Below, piece by piece: positions 6,823-14,167 of a stretch of 17,328 nt of DNA. The translations under genes and the position numbers were made by a program. Location of the stretch: assembly GCA_028712015.1 (NCBI GenBank), contig JAQTRB010000011.1:1-17328 (forward strand). The letters are read 5' to 3'. Positions within the stretch are counted from its first letter, which is position 1, and the number at the start of each line of letters is the position of its first letter. The stretch comes from Syntrophales bacterium. Lineage in GTDB: Bacteria; Desulfobacterota; Syntrophia; Syntrophales; UBA5619. The notes under the pieces were generated by a model. The model did no database searches, was not told the origin of the DNA, and worked only from the letters and a program-made list of their open reading frames with translations.

Positions 6823-8275
6823 TCCGATTGTTGAAGCGTTGACTTTTGATGACCTGTTGATGGTTCCGGCGGAGTCCAATATTCTGCCGCGCGATGTGGA
6901 TACCTCATCGCTGCTGACCAACAACATCAGGTTGAATATTCCCATTGTCAGCGCGGCGATGGATACGGTCACGGAATCACGGACGGCGATCTGCTTGGCC
7001 CAAGAGGGGGGGATCGGAATCATCCACCGAAACATGAGCATCGAAAGACAGGTGATCGAGGTCGATAAGGTTAAAAAATCGGAAAGCGGGATGATTGTGG
7101 ACCCGATCACCATCGAACCGGAACAGAAGGTCTATGAGGCCCTGGAACTAATGAACAGATATCGAATCTCAGGCGTGCCGGTCATTAAAGAAAAGAAGCT
7201 GGTCGGCATCCTGACCAACCGCGATCTTCGTTTCGAAACCAACCTCGATCAGCCGGTTTCCAAGGTTATGACAAAGGAAAATCTGATCACGGTCTCTTCA
7301 TCCCACATCTCTCTGGAGGACTCCAAGAAGCTTCTCCACAAACACCGGATTGAAAAGCTCCTCGTTGTCGACGAAAATTATCATCTTAAAGGGCTGATTA
7401 CGATAAAAGATATTGAAAAAATTAAAAAATATCCCCTTGCCAGCAAAGATCTTCTGGGGAGATTGCGGGTCGGTGCCGCCGTAGGCATAATCGATCGGGA
7501 GGAACGGATCGATGCGCTGCTGACGGCCGGCGCGGATGTCATTGTCATCGATACCTCGCACGGCCATTCCGCGGGGGTGCTGGATGCCGTCCGTGACACA
7601 AAGACCAGTTTCCCGAACTGCGAGTTGATTGCCGGAAATGTCGCGACTGCGGAAGGGGCAAAATCCTTGATCGATGCCGGTGTCGACGCGGTCAAGGTAG
7701 GCGTCGGACCGGGTTCAATCTGTACGACAAGAATCGTTGCCGGTGTCGGTGTCCCACAGATGAGCGCGATTCGGGATGCTTTCAAAATGGGTAATCAATA
7801 TGACATCCCGATCATTGCCGATGGCGGAATCAAGTATTCCGGCGATATCGTCAAGGCGTTGGCGGCCGGCGCCCATTCGGTCATGATCGGCGGTCTTTTT
7901 GCCGGGACCGAGGAGAGTCCGGGGGAAACCATTCTCTTCCAGGGCAGGAGTTACAAGGTCTACCGCGGCATGGGATCGCTGGAGGCCATGAAAATGGGCA
8001 GCAAGGATCGCTATTATCAAGACGATATGGAAAGCAATTTGAAACTGGTTCCTGAGGGAATCGAGGGGAGAGTTCCCTACCGAGGTTCTTTGTCGGCCAG
8101 TCTGCACCAATTGCTTGGCGGGCTTAAGGCGGGAATGGGTTATGTCGGATGCCGAAACACGGGCGAGTTGAGGAAAAAGGCGCGTTTCGTCAGAATTACA
8201 TCCGCCGGCCTCCGGGAGAGCCATGTCCACGATGTGATCATTACGAAGGAAGCCCCGAACTATTGGTTGGAATAA
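6812..8275 (+). CDS. guaB: Inosine-5'-monophosphate dehydrogenase
   Basis: IMP dehydrogenase oxidises IMP to XMP with NAD+, the committed step of GTP synthesis. The 487-residue length is typical. The start MLDDPIVEALTFDDLL is characteristic, and the ATG at 6812 has GGAGG five bases upstream. The TIM-barrel core is interrupted by a two-CBS Bateman module (about residues 95-210), which in this family binds purine nucleotides and tunes activity. The catalytic cysteine is C304 in GSICTTRIVAGVG. The mobile flap region with EGRVPYRG follows near residue 420. The gene overlaps the DUF1285 gene by 11 bp and is followed by dnaE after 3 bp. guaA, the common partner, is not present in this window. All key residues seem intact. 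Confidence 0.98.
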   Translation: MLDDPIVEALTFDDLLMVPAESNILPRDVDTSSLLTNNIRLNIPIVSAAMDTVTESRTAICLAQEGGIGIIHRNMSIERQVIEVDKVKKSESGMIVDPITIEPEQKVYEALELMNRYRISGVPVIKEKKLVGILTNRDLRFETNLDQPVSKVMTKENLITVSSSHISLEDSKKLLHKHRIEKLLVVDENYHLKGLITIKDIEKIKKYPLASKDLLGRLRVGAAVGIIDREERIDALLTAGADVIVIDTSHGHSAGVLDAVRDTKTSFPNCELIAGNVATAEGAKSLIDAGVDAVKVGVGPGSICTTRIVAGVGVPQMSAIRDAFKMGNQYDIPIIADGGIKYSGDIVKALAAGAHSVMIGGLFAGTEESPGETILFQGRSYKVYRGMGSLEAMKMGSKDRYYQDDMESNLKLVPEGIEGRVPYRGSLSASLHQLLGGLKAGMGYVGCRNTGELRKKARFVRITSAGLRESHVHDVIITKEAPNYWLE

Positions 8276-8278
8276 ATC

Positions 8279-11200
8279 ATGAAGCATGCCGATTTCGTTC
8301 ATCTTCACGTTCACACCCAATACAGCCTGCTGGACGGGACGATTCGTCTCGACGACCTTTTCCGGAAGGCCAAGGAATACCAGATGCCTGCCGTGGCCAT
8401 GACCGATCATGGCAATCTTTACGGTACGATCGATTTTTACAAGCATGCCTATCAATACGGCATCAAGCCAATCATCGGCTGTGAATTGTACGTCGCCCCC
8501 AGAAGCCGTTTTGAAAAGAACGGTCACGGAATCGGTGAAACGGCCCACCATCTGATCGTGCTGGCCCGCAACATGCGGGGATACCGGAATCTCATGAAAT
8601 TATCGACCGCAGGCTTTCTGGACGGATTTTACTATCGGCCGCGGGTGGACAAGGAGATTCTGAAACAACATCATGAGGGATTAATCGGTCTAAGCGCATG
8701 CCTTCATGGCGAGATCGCGACCCAACTGCTGCGCGGACAGACCGCCGAAGCAGAGCGAACGACGGAACAATACCGGGAGATTTTCGGAGAGGAAAACTTC
8801 TTTATCGAGATCATGGAAAACGGTCTTCCCGAACAGGCGAGGGCCAATCAAGGATTGATCAACCTCAGCAAAAAGCTTGGGTTGCCGCTGGTGGGGACCA
8901 ACGATTGTCATTATCTGAAACAGGCGGATGCCGAGGCGCACGAGCTACTGCTCTGCATCCAAACGGGTAAAACGATAGAAGACTCGGATCGAATGCGTTT
9001 TGGCACCGATCAGTTCTATTTCCGTTCTTCCGATGAAATGAAACGTCTCTTTTCCCACTATCCCGAGGCGATCGAGAATACGGTCCGGATCGCTGAAAAA
9101 TGCAATTTGACGCTGGAGTTCGGGAAGTTTTTCCTGCCGAATTTCGAGATCAATCCCGACGAAACGTTGGATGAAAGGCTGAAAAAAGAGGCAAGTCAAG
9201 GTCTTGCGTCCATTCTGCCGAATATCCTTCAGGGGGACGATGGAAATCGAAAGGAAGTGTATGAAAAAAGACTCCAGCAAGAGTTGGAGATGATCCGCAC
9301 CATGGGTTTCGCAGGTTATTTTCTGATCGTTTCCGATTTTATCCGTTACGCCAAGGGGAAAAATATTCCGGTCGGGCCGGGCAGAGGCTCTGCCGCCGGC
9401 AGCCTTGTTGCGTATGCCATCGGGATCACCAAAATCGATCCCATCCGTTACAACCTGTTTTTCGAAAGATTTCTCAATCCGGATCGGATCAGCATGCCGG
9501 ATATCGATACCGATTTCTGCCCGGACGGGAGAGAAGAGATTATCCGCTACGTGACGGAGAAATATGGAAGCGACAAGGTATCCCAGATCATCACCTTCGG
9601 AAAGATGCAGGCAAGGGCGGTCATCCGGGATGTGGGCAGGGCGATGAATATCCCGTACGGCGAGGTGGATCGAATCGCCAAACTGATTCCGAACGTCCTC
9701 AACATCAAGCTGGATGAGGCGATCAAGCGGGAGCCCCGGCTTCAGCAAGAACAGAAGGCCAATCCTCGAATCGGGAAACTTCTCGATCTTTCCCAGGCCC
9801 TAGAAGGCTTGAATCGTCATTCTTCGACCCATGCGGCAGGCGTGGTGATTTCGGATCTGCCGCTTGTGGAACGTGTTCCGCTTTGCAAAAGCCCCCGAGA
9901 GGATGTCGTAACCCAATTTGCCATGAACGACATCTCCGAGGTCGGGTTGACGAAATTTGATTTTCTCGGCCTGAAGACGTTGACGGTCATCAAGGATGCG
10001 CTGCAATTCATCCGAGAGGGTCGGGGAATGGATGTGGATGTCGAATACCTCCCGCTCAATGATCGGAAGACGTATGAATTGCTGATGCGGGGCGATACCG
10101 ACGGGATCTTTCAGTTGGAAAGTTCGGGGATGAAGGATGTGCTGGTCCGAATGAAGCCGGACTGCATTGAAGATGTGATCGCGCTGATTGCCCTTTACCG
10201 CCCTGGTCCGATGGACAACATCAACGAATTCATTTCGAGAAAGCAGGGAAAGACAAAGATCGCCTACGAGACGCCCGAACTGGAGGCAATTCTGAAGGAG
10301 ACCTATGGGATTATCGTCTACCAGGAACAGGTCATGCAAATCGCGGTAGCCATCGGCGGATATGCGCTGTCCGAGGCGGACACCCTTCGGAAGGTCATGA
10401 GCAAAAAAAAATCCGAAGAAATGGAGAGGAAAGAGAAGCCGAAGTTTCTGGAAGGGGCGCGCAAGAAAAAAATCCCTGAGGCGAGAGCAGCAAAGATCTG
10501 GGATCATATGGAAACCTTTGGTAAATATGGTTTCAATAAATCTCACAGCACGGCATATGCAATCATTGCCTATCAGACCGCCTACCTGAAAGCGCATTAC
10601 CCGGCGGAATTCATGGCGGCACTTCTGACGAGCGAAAAGGACAATCGGGATAAAATCATCAGTCATATCGGCAGTTGTCGCGAGATGGGCATCCATCTCC
10701 TTCCCCCCGATATCAACGAATCCATGAGCGATTTCAGCGTAGTCGGGGACAACATCCGTTTTGGTCTTGCTGCGGTCAAGAACGTCGGCGTCGGTGCGAT
10801 CGAATCGATCATTGCCGTCCGTACGGCAGGCGGACCCTTCAAATCCATTGTTGATTTTTGTGATCGGATTGATTCACGCAAGGTCAATAAGAGGGTGGTT
10901 GAAAGCCTGATCAAGTGTGGGGCGTTCGACTCAACGGGGCACAGAAGGCGTCCGCTGATCAACTGCTTTGAAGGGATCATGGACAAGGCTCAGAAACGCC
11001 AGCGGGAAAAGGCCAGCGGTCAAGGGAATCTCCTGGATCAGTTTGAGCGTTCCGATAGCGTACGGCATGACGGAGATTACCCCGGCGAACTCTCCGATAC
11101 GGCCGAATGGGATCACAAGGAGCTTCTGGCCAATGAAAAGGAAACAATTGGTTTTTATATTACGGGACATCCCCTGTTGTATTTTGCAGAGCGTTTGGGA

Positions 11201-11743
11201 ATGATGGTAACAGCAGATTCATCCAATCTTGGTTCGAGAGCCGATCGCGAAGCCGTCACGCTTGCCGGCATCGTCAGTAGCATACGCGAGGTGCAAACCA
11301 GGCGGAAAGAGACCATGGCGTATGTAACGATCGAAGATCTCAAAGGTTCCGTATCGGTCATCTTTTTCCCGGAAACATACAAAACGTATTGCAATCTTCT
11401 GCATGGGGAGGAGCCGCTTCTGTTGAAGGGGGTGGTGGATATTGGGGAGGAAAACGTGAAGATGATCGCCGCCGAGACGACTCTGCTATCGAAAGCTTCC
11501 GATATAACATACCATTCTGTCTGCTTTACGATAGATGTAAACCAATGTGCTGCTGTGGATATCCAAAATCTCAGTCGATCTCTTCGGAAATACGCCGGGA
11601 AGAGTGAGGGTTTCATAAAACTCGTCGAAGCAAATAGCGAGACCATGATCTATCTCGGAGATGATATGAAACTGGATCTTGTTTTACCGTTGAAAAGGGA
11701 AGTTGAGCAGATTTTGGGGGTTGGCGCAATTCAATTTGCATAG
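8279..11743 (+). CDS. dnaE: DNA polymerase III alpha subunit
   Basis: This is the catalytic subunit of the replicative DNA polymerase, with 1154 residues against 1160 in E. coli. The PHP domain comes first (about 5-220), then the C-family polymerase core with GRGSAAGSLVAYAIG. The catalytic aspartates are D408 and D410 in MPDIDTDF, and D561 in FDFLGLKTLT. A helix-hairpin-helix region follows, then an OB-fold near 990-1060 (VTLAGIVSSI...VTIEDLKGSVSVIFF). The PHP domain seems to keep a full set of metal ligands (H10, H12, D43, H44, E69, H90/H91, C141, D209, H211), several of which E. coli DnaE has lost, so proofreading by the PHP domain is possible. The ATG at 8279 follows the guaB stop by 3 bp, with a weak GGA about seven bases upstream. 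The UPF0280 gene starts 6 bp after its stop. Confidence 0.98.
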   Translation: MKHADFVHLHVHTQYSLLDGTIRLDDLFRKAKEYQMPAVAMTDHGNLYGTIDFYKHAYQYGIKPIIGCELYVAPRSRFEKNGHGIGETAHHLIVLARNMRGYRNLMKLSTAGFLDGFYYRPRVDKEILKQHHEGLIGLSACLHGEIATQLLRGQTAEAERTTEQYREIFGEENFFIEIMENGLPEQARANQGLINLSKKLGLPLVGTNDCHYLKQADAEAHELLLCIQTGKTIEDSDRMRFGTDQFYFRSSDEMKRLFSHYPEAIENTVRIAEKCNLTLEFGKFFLPNFEINPDETLDERLKKEASQGLASILPNILQGDDGNRKEVYEKRLQQELEMIRTMGFAGYFLIVSDFIRYAKGKNIPVGPGRGSAAGSLVAYAIGITKIDPIRYNLFFERFLNPDRISMPDIDTDFCPDGREEIIRYVTEKYGSDKVSQIITFGKMQARAVIRDVGRAMNIPYGEVDRIAKLIPNVLNIKLDEAIKREPRLQQEQKANPRIGKLLDLSQALEGLNRHSSTHAAGVVISDLPLVERVPLCKSPREDVVTQFAMNDISEVGLTKFDFLGLKTLTVIKDALQFIREGRGMDVDVEYLPLNDRKTYELLMRGDTDGIFQLESSGMKDVLVRMKPDCIEDVIALIALYRPGPMDNINEFISRKQGKTKIAYETPELEAILKETYGIIVYQEQVMQIAVAIGGYALSEADTLRKVMSKKKSEEMERKEKPKFLEGARKKKIPEARAAKIWDHMETFGKYGFNKSHSTAYAIIAYQTAYLKAHYPAEFMAALLTSEKDNRDKIISHIGSCREMGIHLLPPDINESMSDFSVVGDNIRFGLAAVKNVGVGAIESIIAVRTAGGPFKSIVDFCDRIDSRKVNKRVVESLIKCGAFDSTGHRRRPLINCFEGIMDKAQKRQREKASGQGNLLDQFERSDSVRHDGDYPGELSDTAEWDHKELLANEKETIGFYITGHPLLYFAERLGMMVTADSSNLGSRADREAVTLAGIVSSIREVQTRRKETMAYVTIEDLKGSVSVIFFPETYKTYCNLLHGEEPLLLKGVVDIGEENVKMIAAETTLLSKASDITYHSVCFTIDVNQCAAVDIQNLSRSLRKYAGKSEGFIKLVEANSETMIYLGDDMKLDLVLPLKREVEQILGVGAIQFA

Positions 11744-11749
11744 AAAACG

Positions 11750-12505
11750 ATGGTTTTACGAGAGATGGTACGGAAACCGACGGACTATTGTATAAGATCC
11801 TATCGACGCGATACCATAAAGCATAACCTGAAGACATTCAATGTAACGGTTGAAGAATCCGATCTTTTTATCAGTGCAGATTCCGATCTCAGCATGCTTG
11901 CTCGCTGCTCCGTTCATCAGGTTCGTTCACACCTTGAAGCCTACATCATCATTCATCGGGAATTTGTAACGTCCATGACACCTCTCCCGTACGATGAGTG
12001 GGCGCCGGAAATCGTCCGCGAGATGATCAAGGCGTCGACAAAAGCAGGGGTTGGCCCGATGGCGGCTGTTGCGGGTGCGGTCGCAGAGCAGGTCGGGCAC
12101 GACCTGTTGTCTCATTCCCGCAATCTCATTATAGAGAACGGGGGGGATATCTACATGAATTCAATAAGCGATATTCATGTCGGCCTTTTTGCAGGGACAT
12201 CGCCGTTGAGTGATCGATTGATAATCAAGATTCGAAAGAAAGACATGCCCTGCGGTGTTTGTACGTCATCCGGGACAGTCGGGCATTCCTTCAGTTTAGG
12301 ATCTGCCGACGCATGTTGTGTGAAGTCCAGATCGACCGCGCTGGCCGACGCTGCGGCTACCGCCGTTGGAAATCTCGTAAAATCAAAACGAGACATCCAT
12401 CGGGCTTTAGAAACGGGAATTGAAATCGAGGGGGTCTTGGGAATCGTAATCGTTGTCGGGGATCGGATGGGGGCGATCGGCGATATGGAATTGGACCAGG
12501 CTTAG
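11750..12505 (+). CDS. UPF0280 family protein (ApbE-like fold)
   Basis: This 251-residue protein matches the UPF0280 family, which is related in fold to ApbE flavin transferases but has no settled function that I know of. The signatures are strong: GPMAAVAGAVAEQVG, IIENGGDIYM, FAGTSPLSDR, CGVCTSSGTVGHSFS, and ALADAAATAVGN. No signal peptide is seen, unlike classical periplasmic ApbE. The start is uncertain: the ATG at 11750 lies 6 bp after the dnaE stop without a clear ribosome site, and an in-frame ATG at 11765 is equally possible. It is the last gene of the dtd-guaB-dnaE run. The ApbE relation suggests binding of a flavin or other nucleotide, which is inference only. Confidence 0.9.
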   Translation: MVLREMVRKPTDYCIRSYRRDTIKHNLKTFNVTVEESDLFISADSDLSMLARCSVHQVRSHLEAYIIIHREFVTSMTPLPYDEWAPEIVREMIKASTKAGVGPMAAVAGAVAEQVGHDLLSHSRNLIIENGGDIYMNSISDIHVGLFAGTSPLSDRLIIKIRKKDMPCGVCTSSGTVGHSFSLGSADACCVKSRSTALADAAATAVGNLVKSKRDIHRALETGIEIEGVLGIVIVVGDRMGAIGDMELDQA

Positions 12506-12550
12506 TTTACATAACATATCTTATGAGACATTATACGGAGAGCATCTAAT

Positions 12551-12581
12551 GAAAAATGAAAGAAGGTCATACCCCTTCCTC
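12551..12581 (-). terminator. Possible intrinsic terminator of the dnaJ-like gene
   Basis: Read on the minus strand, GAGGAAGG (12574-12581) pairs with CCTTCTTT (12559-12566) around a 7-base loop. This gives eight pairs, two of them G-U. CATTTTTC, a short T tract, follows at once. The stem covers the stop codon of the dnaJ-like gene. The stem is modest and the T tract interrupted, so the call is tentative. Confidence 0.4.
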
Positions 12582-13514
12582 GGCCAGCTTCCGGATCAAC
12601 TGCAGTTGCCTGTCGTTGATCTTTCGTGGAACATCGATACTGATCTTTACAAACTGGTCCCCTTTGGAAGATCCAGACCCCTTGAGACCAGGAACCCCAT
12701 AGCCTTTCATCCGAATTTTTGTCCCGTTTTGCGTTCCGGCAGGGATTTTGATCCTCTTGACCGTCCCATCGATTGTCGGTACCTCGATGCTGCCGCCCAG
12801 AACGGCCTTCGTGAAAGAAATTGATTTTTCGATATAAATGTCGCTCCCGTCCCTGGCAAAGATCGGATGGGGAAGTATCAAGATATTCAGGTAGAGATCG
12901 CCCGCAGAACCGCCACGGATTCCAGGGTATCCCTTGCCGGCAAGGCGAAGCTTCTTTCCGGTACTGATTCCAGCCGGAATACGAACATTTATCTCGTGAA
13001 TCTCACCTTCCTGTTGAATTGAAAGTTTTTTTTCTGCTCCGGATATGGACTCTTCCAAAGTGATGGAGAGGTTGTAATGGAGATCTTCTCCCTTTCCGGG
13101 CTGCTCATAATGTGGCTGTTCTTGTCCGAAGAGGTCTCGAAAAGGATCGCTTCCGGTTCGGAAGGTATAGCCGCCACGCCTGCCGGCGCCCCGGAATCCT
13201 CCCTGATGTACCCCTGCCCCGCCAAAACCGAAATCACGAAGAATTTCATTGAGATCAAAATTCCGGAAGATGTCTTCCTGGGTATAACGGCGGCTGAACT
13301 GATCCGAGCCGAAGTTGTCGTACTGCTTTCGTTTTTCGGTATCGCTGAGAACGGCGTAGGCTTCGCTGATCTTCTTGAATCTTTCCTCTGCCTCGCGGTT
13401 TCCCGGGTTCCGATCCGGATGATACTTCAACGCCAGTTTTCGGTAAGCTTTTTTGATGGCTTCCGGATCGGCGCCTTTTTCAACCCCCAACGTCTTATAG
13501 TAATCGTCTGCCAT
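12567..13514 (-). CDS. DnaJ/CbpA-like co-chaperone (J domain, no zinc finger)
   Basis: This 315-residue type II Hsp40 would stimulate the ATPase of DnaK and deliver unfolded clients to it. The J domain occupies about residues 4-67 with the essential H32-P33-D34 motif. A Gly/Phe/Arg-rich linker follows (about 88-125), then two C-terminal beta domains (about 140-305) with typical VRIPAGISTGKKLRLAGKG. The four CxxCxGxG repeats of classical DnaJ are absent, so it resembles CbpA. The ATG at 13514 fits the standard MADDYYKTLGV start. It runs convergently to the UPF0280 gene and lies downstream of iorB, but a separate promoter (13550-13577) suggests independent transcription. No neighbouring dnaK or cbpM is seen. 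Confidence 0.95.
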   Translation of the reverse strand: MADDYYKTLGVEKGADPEAIKKAYRKLALKYHPDRNPGNREAEERFKKISEAYAVLSDTEKRKQYDNFGSDQFSRRYTQEDIFRNFDLNEILRDFGFGGAGVHQGGFRGAGRRGGYTFRTGSDPFRDLFGQEQPHYEQPGKGEDLHYNLSITLEESISGAEKKLSIQQEGEIHEINVRIPAGISTGKKLRLAGKGYPGIRGGSAGDLYLNILILPHPIFARDGSDIYIEKSISFTKAVLGGSIEVPTIDGTVKRIKIPAGTQNGTKIRMKGYGVPGLKGSGSSKGDQFVKISIDVPRKINDRQLQLIRKLAEEGV

Positions 13515-13549
13515 GTTGCGTCCGTCGGCCTCTTTTCTAAAGTCGTTTT

Positions 13550-13577
13550 ATACTATGAATGATATGAGAATTGTCAA
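13550..13577 (-). promoter_or_regulatory. Sigma70-type promoter for the dnaJ-like gene
   Basis: On the minus strand a perfect TTGACA (13572-13577) is followed after 16 bases by TAGTAT (13550-13555, 4/6 match). An overlapping TATAAA (13547-13552) would give a 19-base spacer. Transcription would start about 30 bases before the ATG at 13514. The site fills the 71-bp gap after the iorB stop. It does not fit the heat-shock sigma32 pattern well. Confidence 0.55.
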
Positions 13578-13585
13578 TCAGATGC

Positions 13586-14167
13586 TTATTTCATGGCGTC
13601 TCTTCCCAGACGAAACGCCTCTCGGTTCACGGCGATCAGTTTTTCCGGGAAGGAGTCCTCCAGCACCTTGCGCCACAATAGCAGGGAGCAGTTCAAAAAA
13701 CACGAAAGAGAACCCAGGAGGACCGTATTGACCGCGCGGTTGTTCCCGGCACGGGCCGCTAGCGCCTTGGCGTCGATCGGCGTGACCTCCGAAAAATATC
13801 GCCGGACGGTTTCGGTTACGTCTTCCGGATAGGGAGACTCTCCGAGATTGATCGCCGGGGGGTAAATCTCTTCCATATTGATAATCACCTGCCCTTCATC
13901 CTTGACGTATTCCAGATAGCGCAGCGTATCCATCTTTTCAAACGAAACGAGGATATCGATATCCTTTTTTTTCGCAAGAGGTGAATGAACCTTTCGCCCG
14001 AAGCGGACGTGACTGGTCACACAACCGCCGCGTTGAGCCATGCCGTGGACCTCGCTCTTCTTCACGTCGAGACCCGAGGCCATAAAAACTCGGCAGAGGA
14101 TGTCGCTGGCGAGCAGGATTCCCTGCCCGCCGACTCCGGCCAACAAGATTCCTTGGACCTCTTTCAT
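13586..14167 (-). CDS. iorB: Indolepyruvate:ferredoxin oxidoreductase, beta subunit
   Basis: This is the small (gamma-domain) subunit of the enzyme that oxidatively decarboxylates aryl-pyruvates from Trp, Phe and Tyr to aryl-acetyl-CoA with ferredoxin as electron acceptor. The 193-residue product begins MKEVQGILLAGVGGQGI, the typical start of the Rossmann-like domain, and carries KKSEVHGMAQRGG, the conserved loop of this subunit family. I chose the ATG at 14167 because GGAGGAAG lies just upstream and it overlaps the iorA stop as ATGA; the open frame extends further to 14233 inside iorA, but that part does not belong to the family. Translational coupling with iorA fits a 1:1 complex. Confidence 0.95.
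   Translation of the reverse strand: MKEVQGILLAGVGGQGILLASDILCRVFMASGLDVKKSEVHGMAQRGGCVTSHVRFGRKVHSPLAKKKDIDILVSFEKMDTLRYLEYVKDEGQVIINMEEIYPPAINLGESPYPEDVTETVRRYFSEVTPIDAKALAARAGNNRAVNTVLLGSLSCFLNCSLLLWRKVLEDSFPEKLIAVNREAFRLGRDAMK

Noticed and set aside
8945..10696. Two long minus-strand open frames (267 and 298 codons) inside dnaE
   Set aside because: They are antisense to well-conserved polymerase motifs and have no protein-like motifs of their own.
12510..12525. CATAA/TTATG hairpin after the UPF0280 gene as a plus-strand terminator
   Set aside because: The stem is only five AT-rich pairs and no T tract follows.
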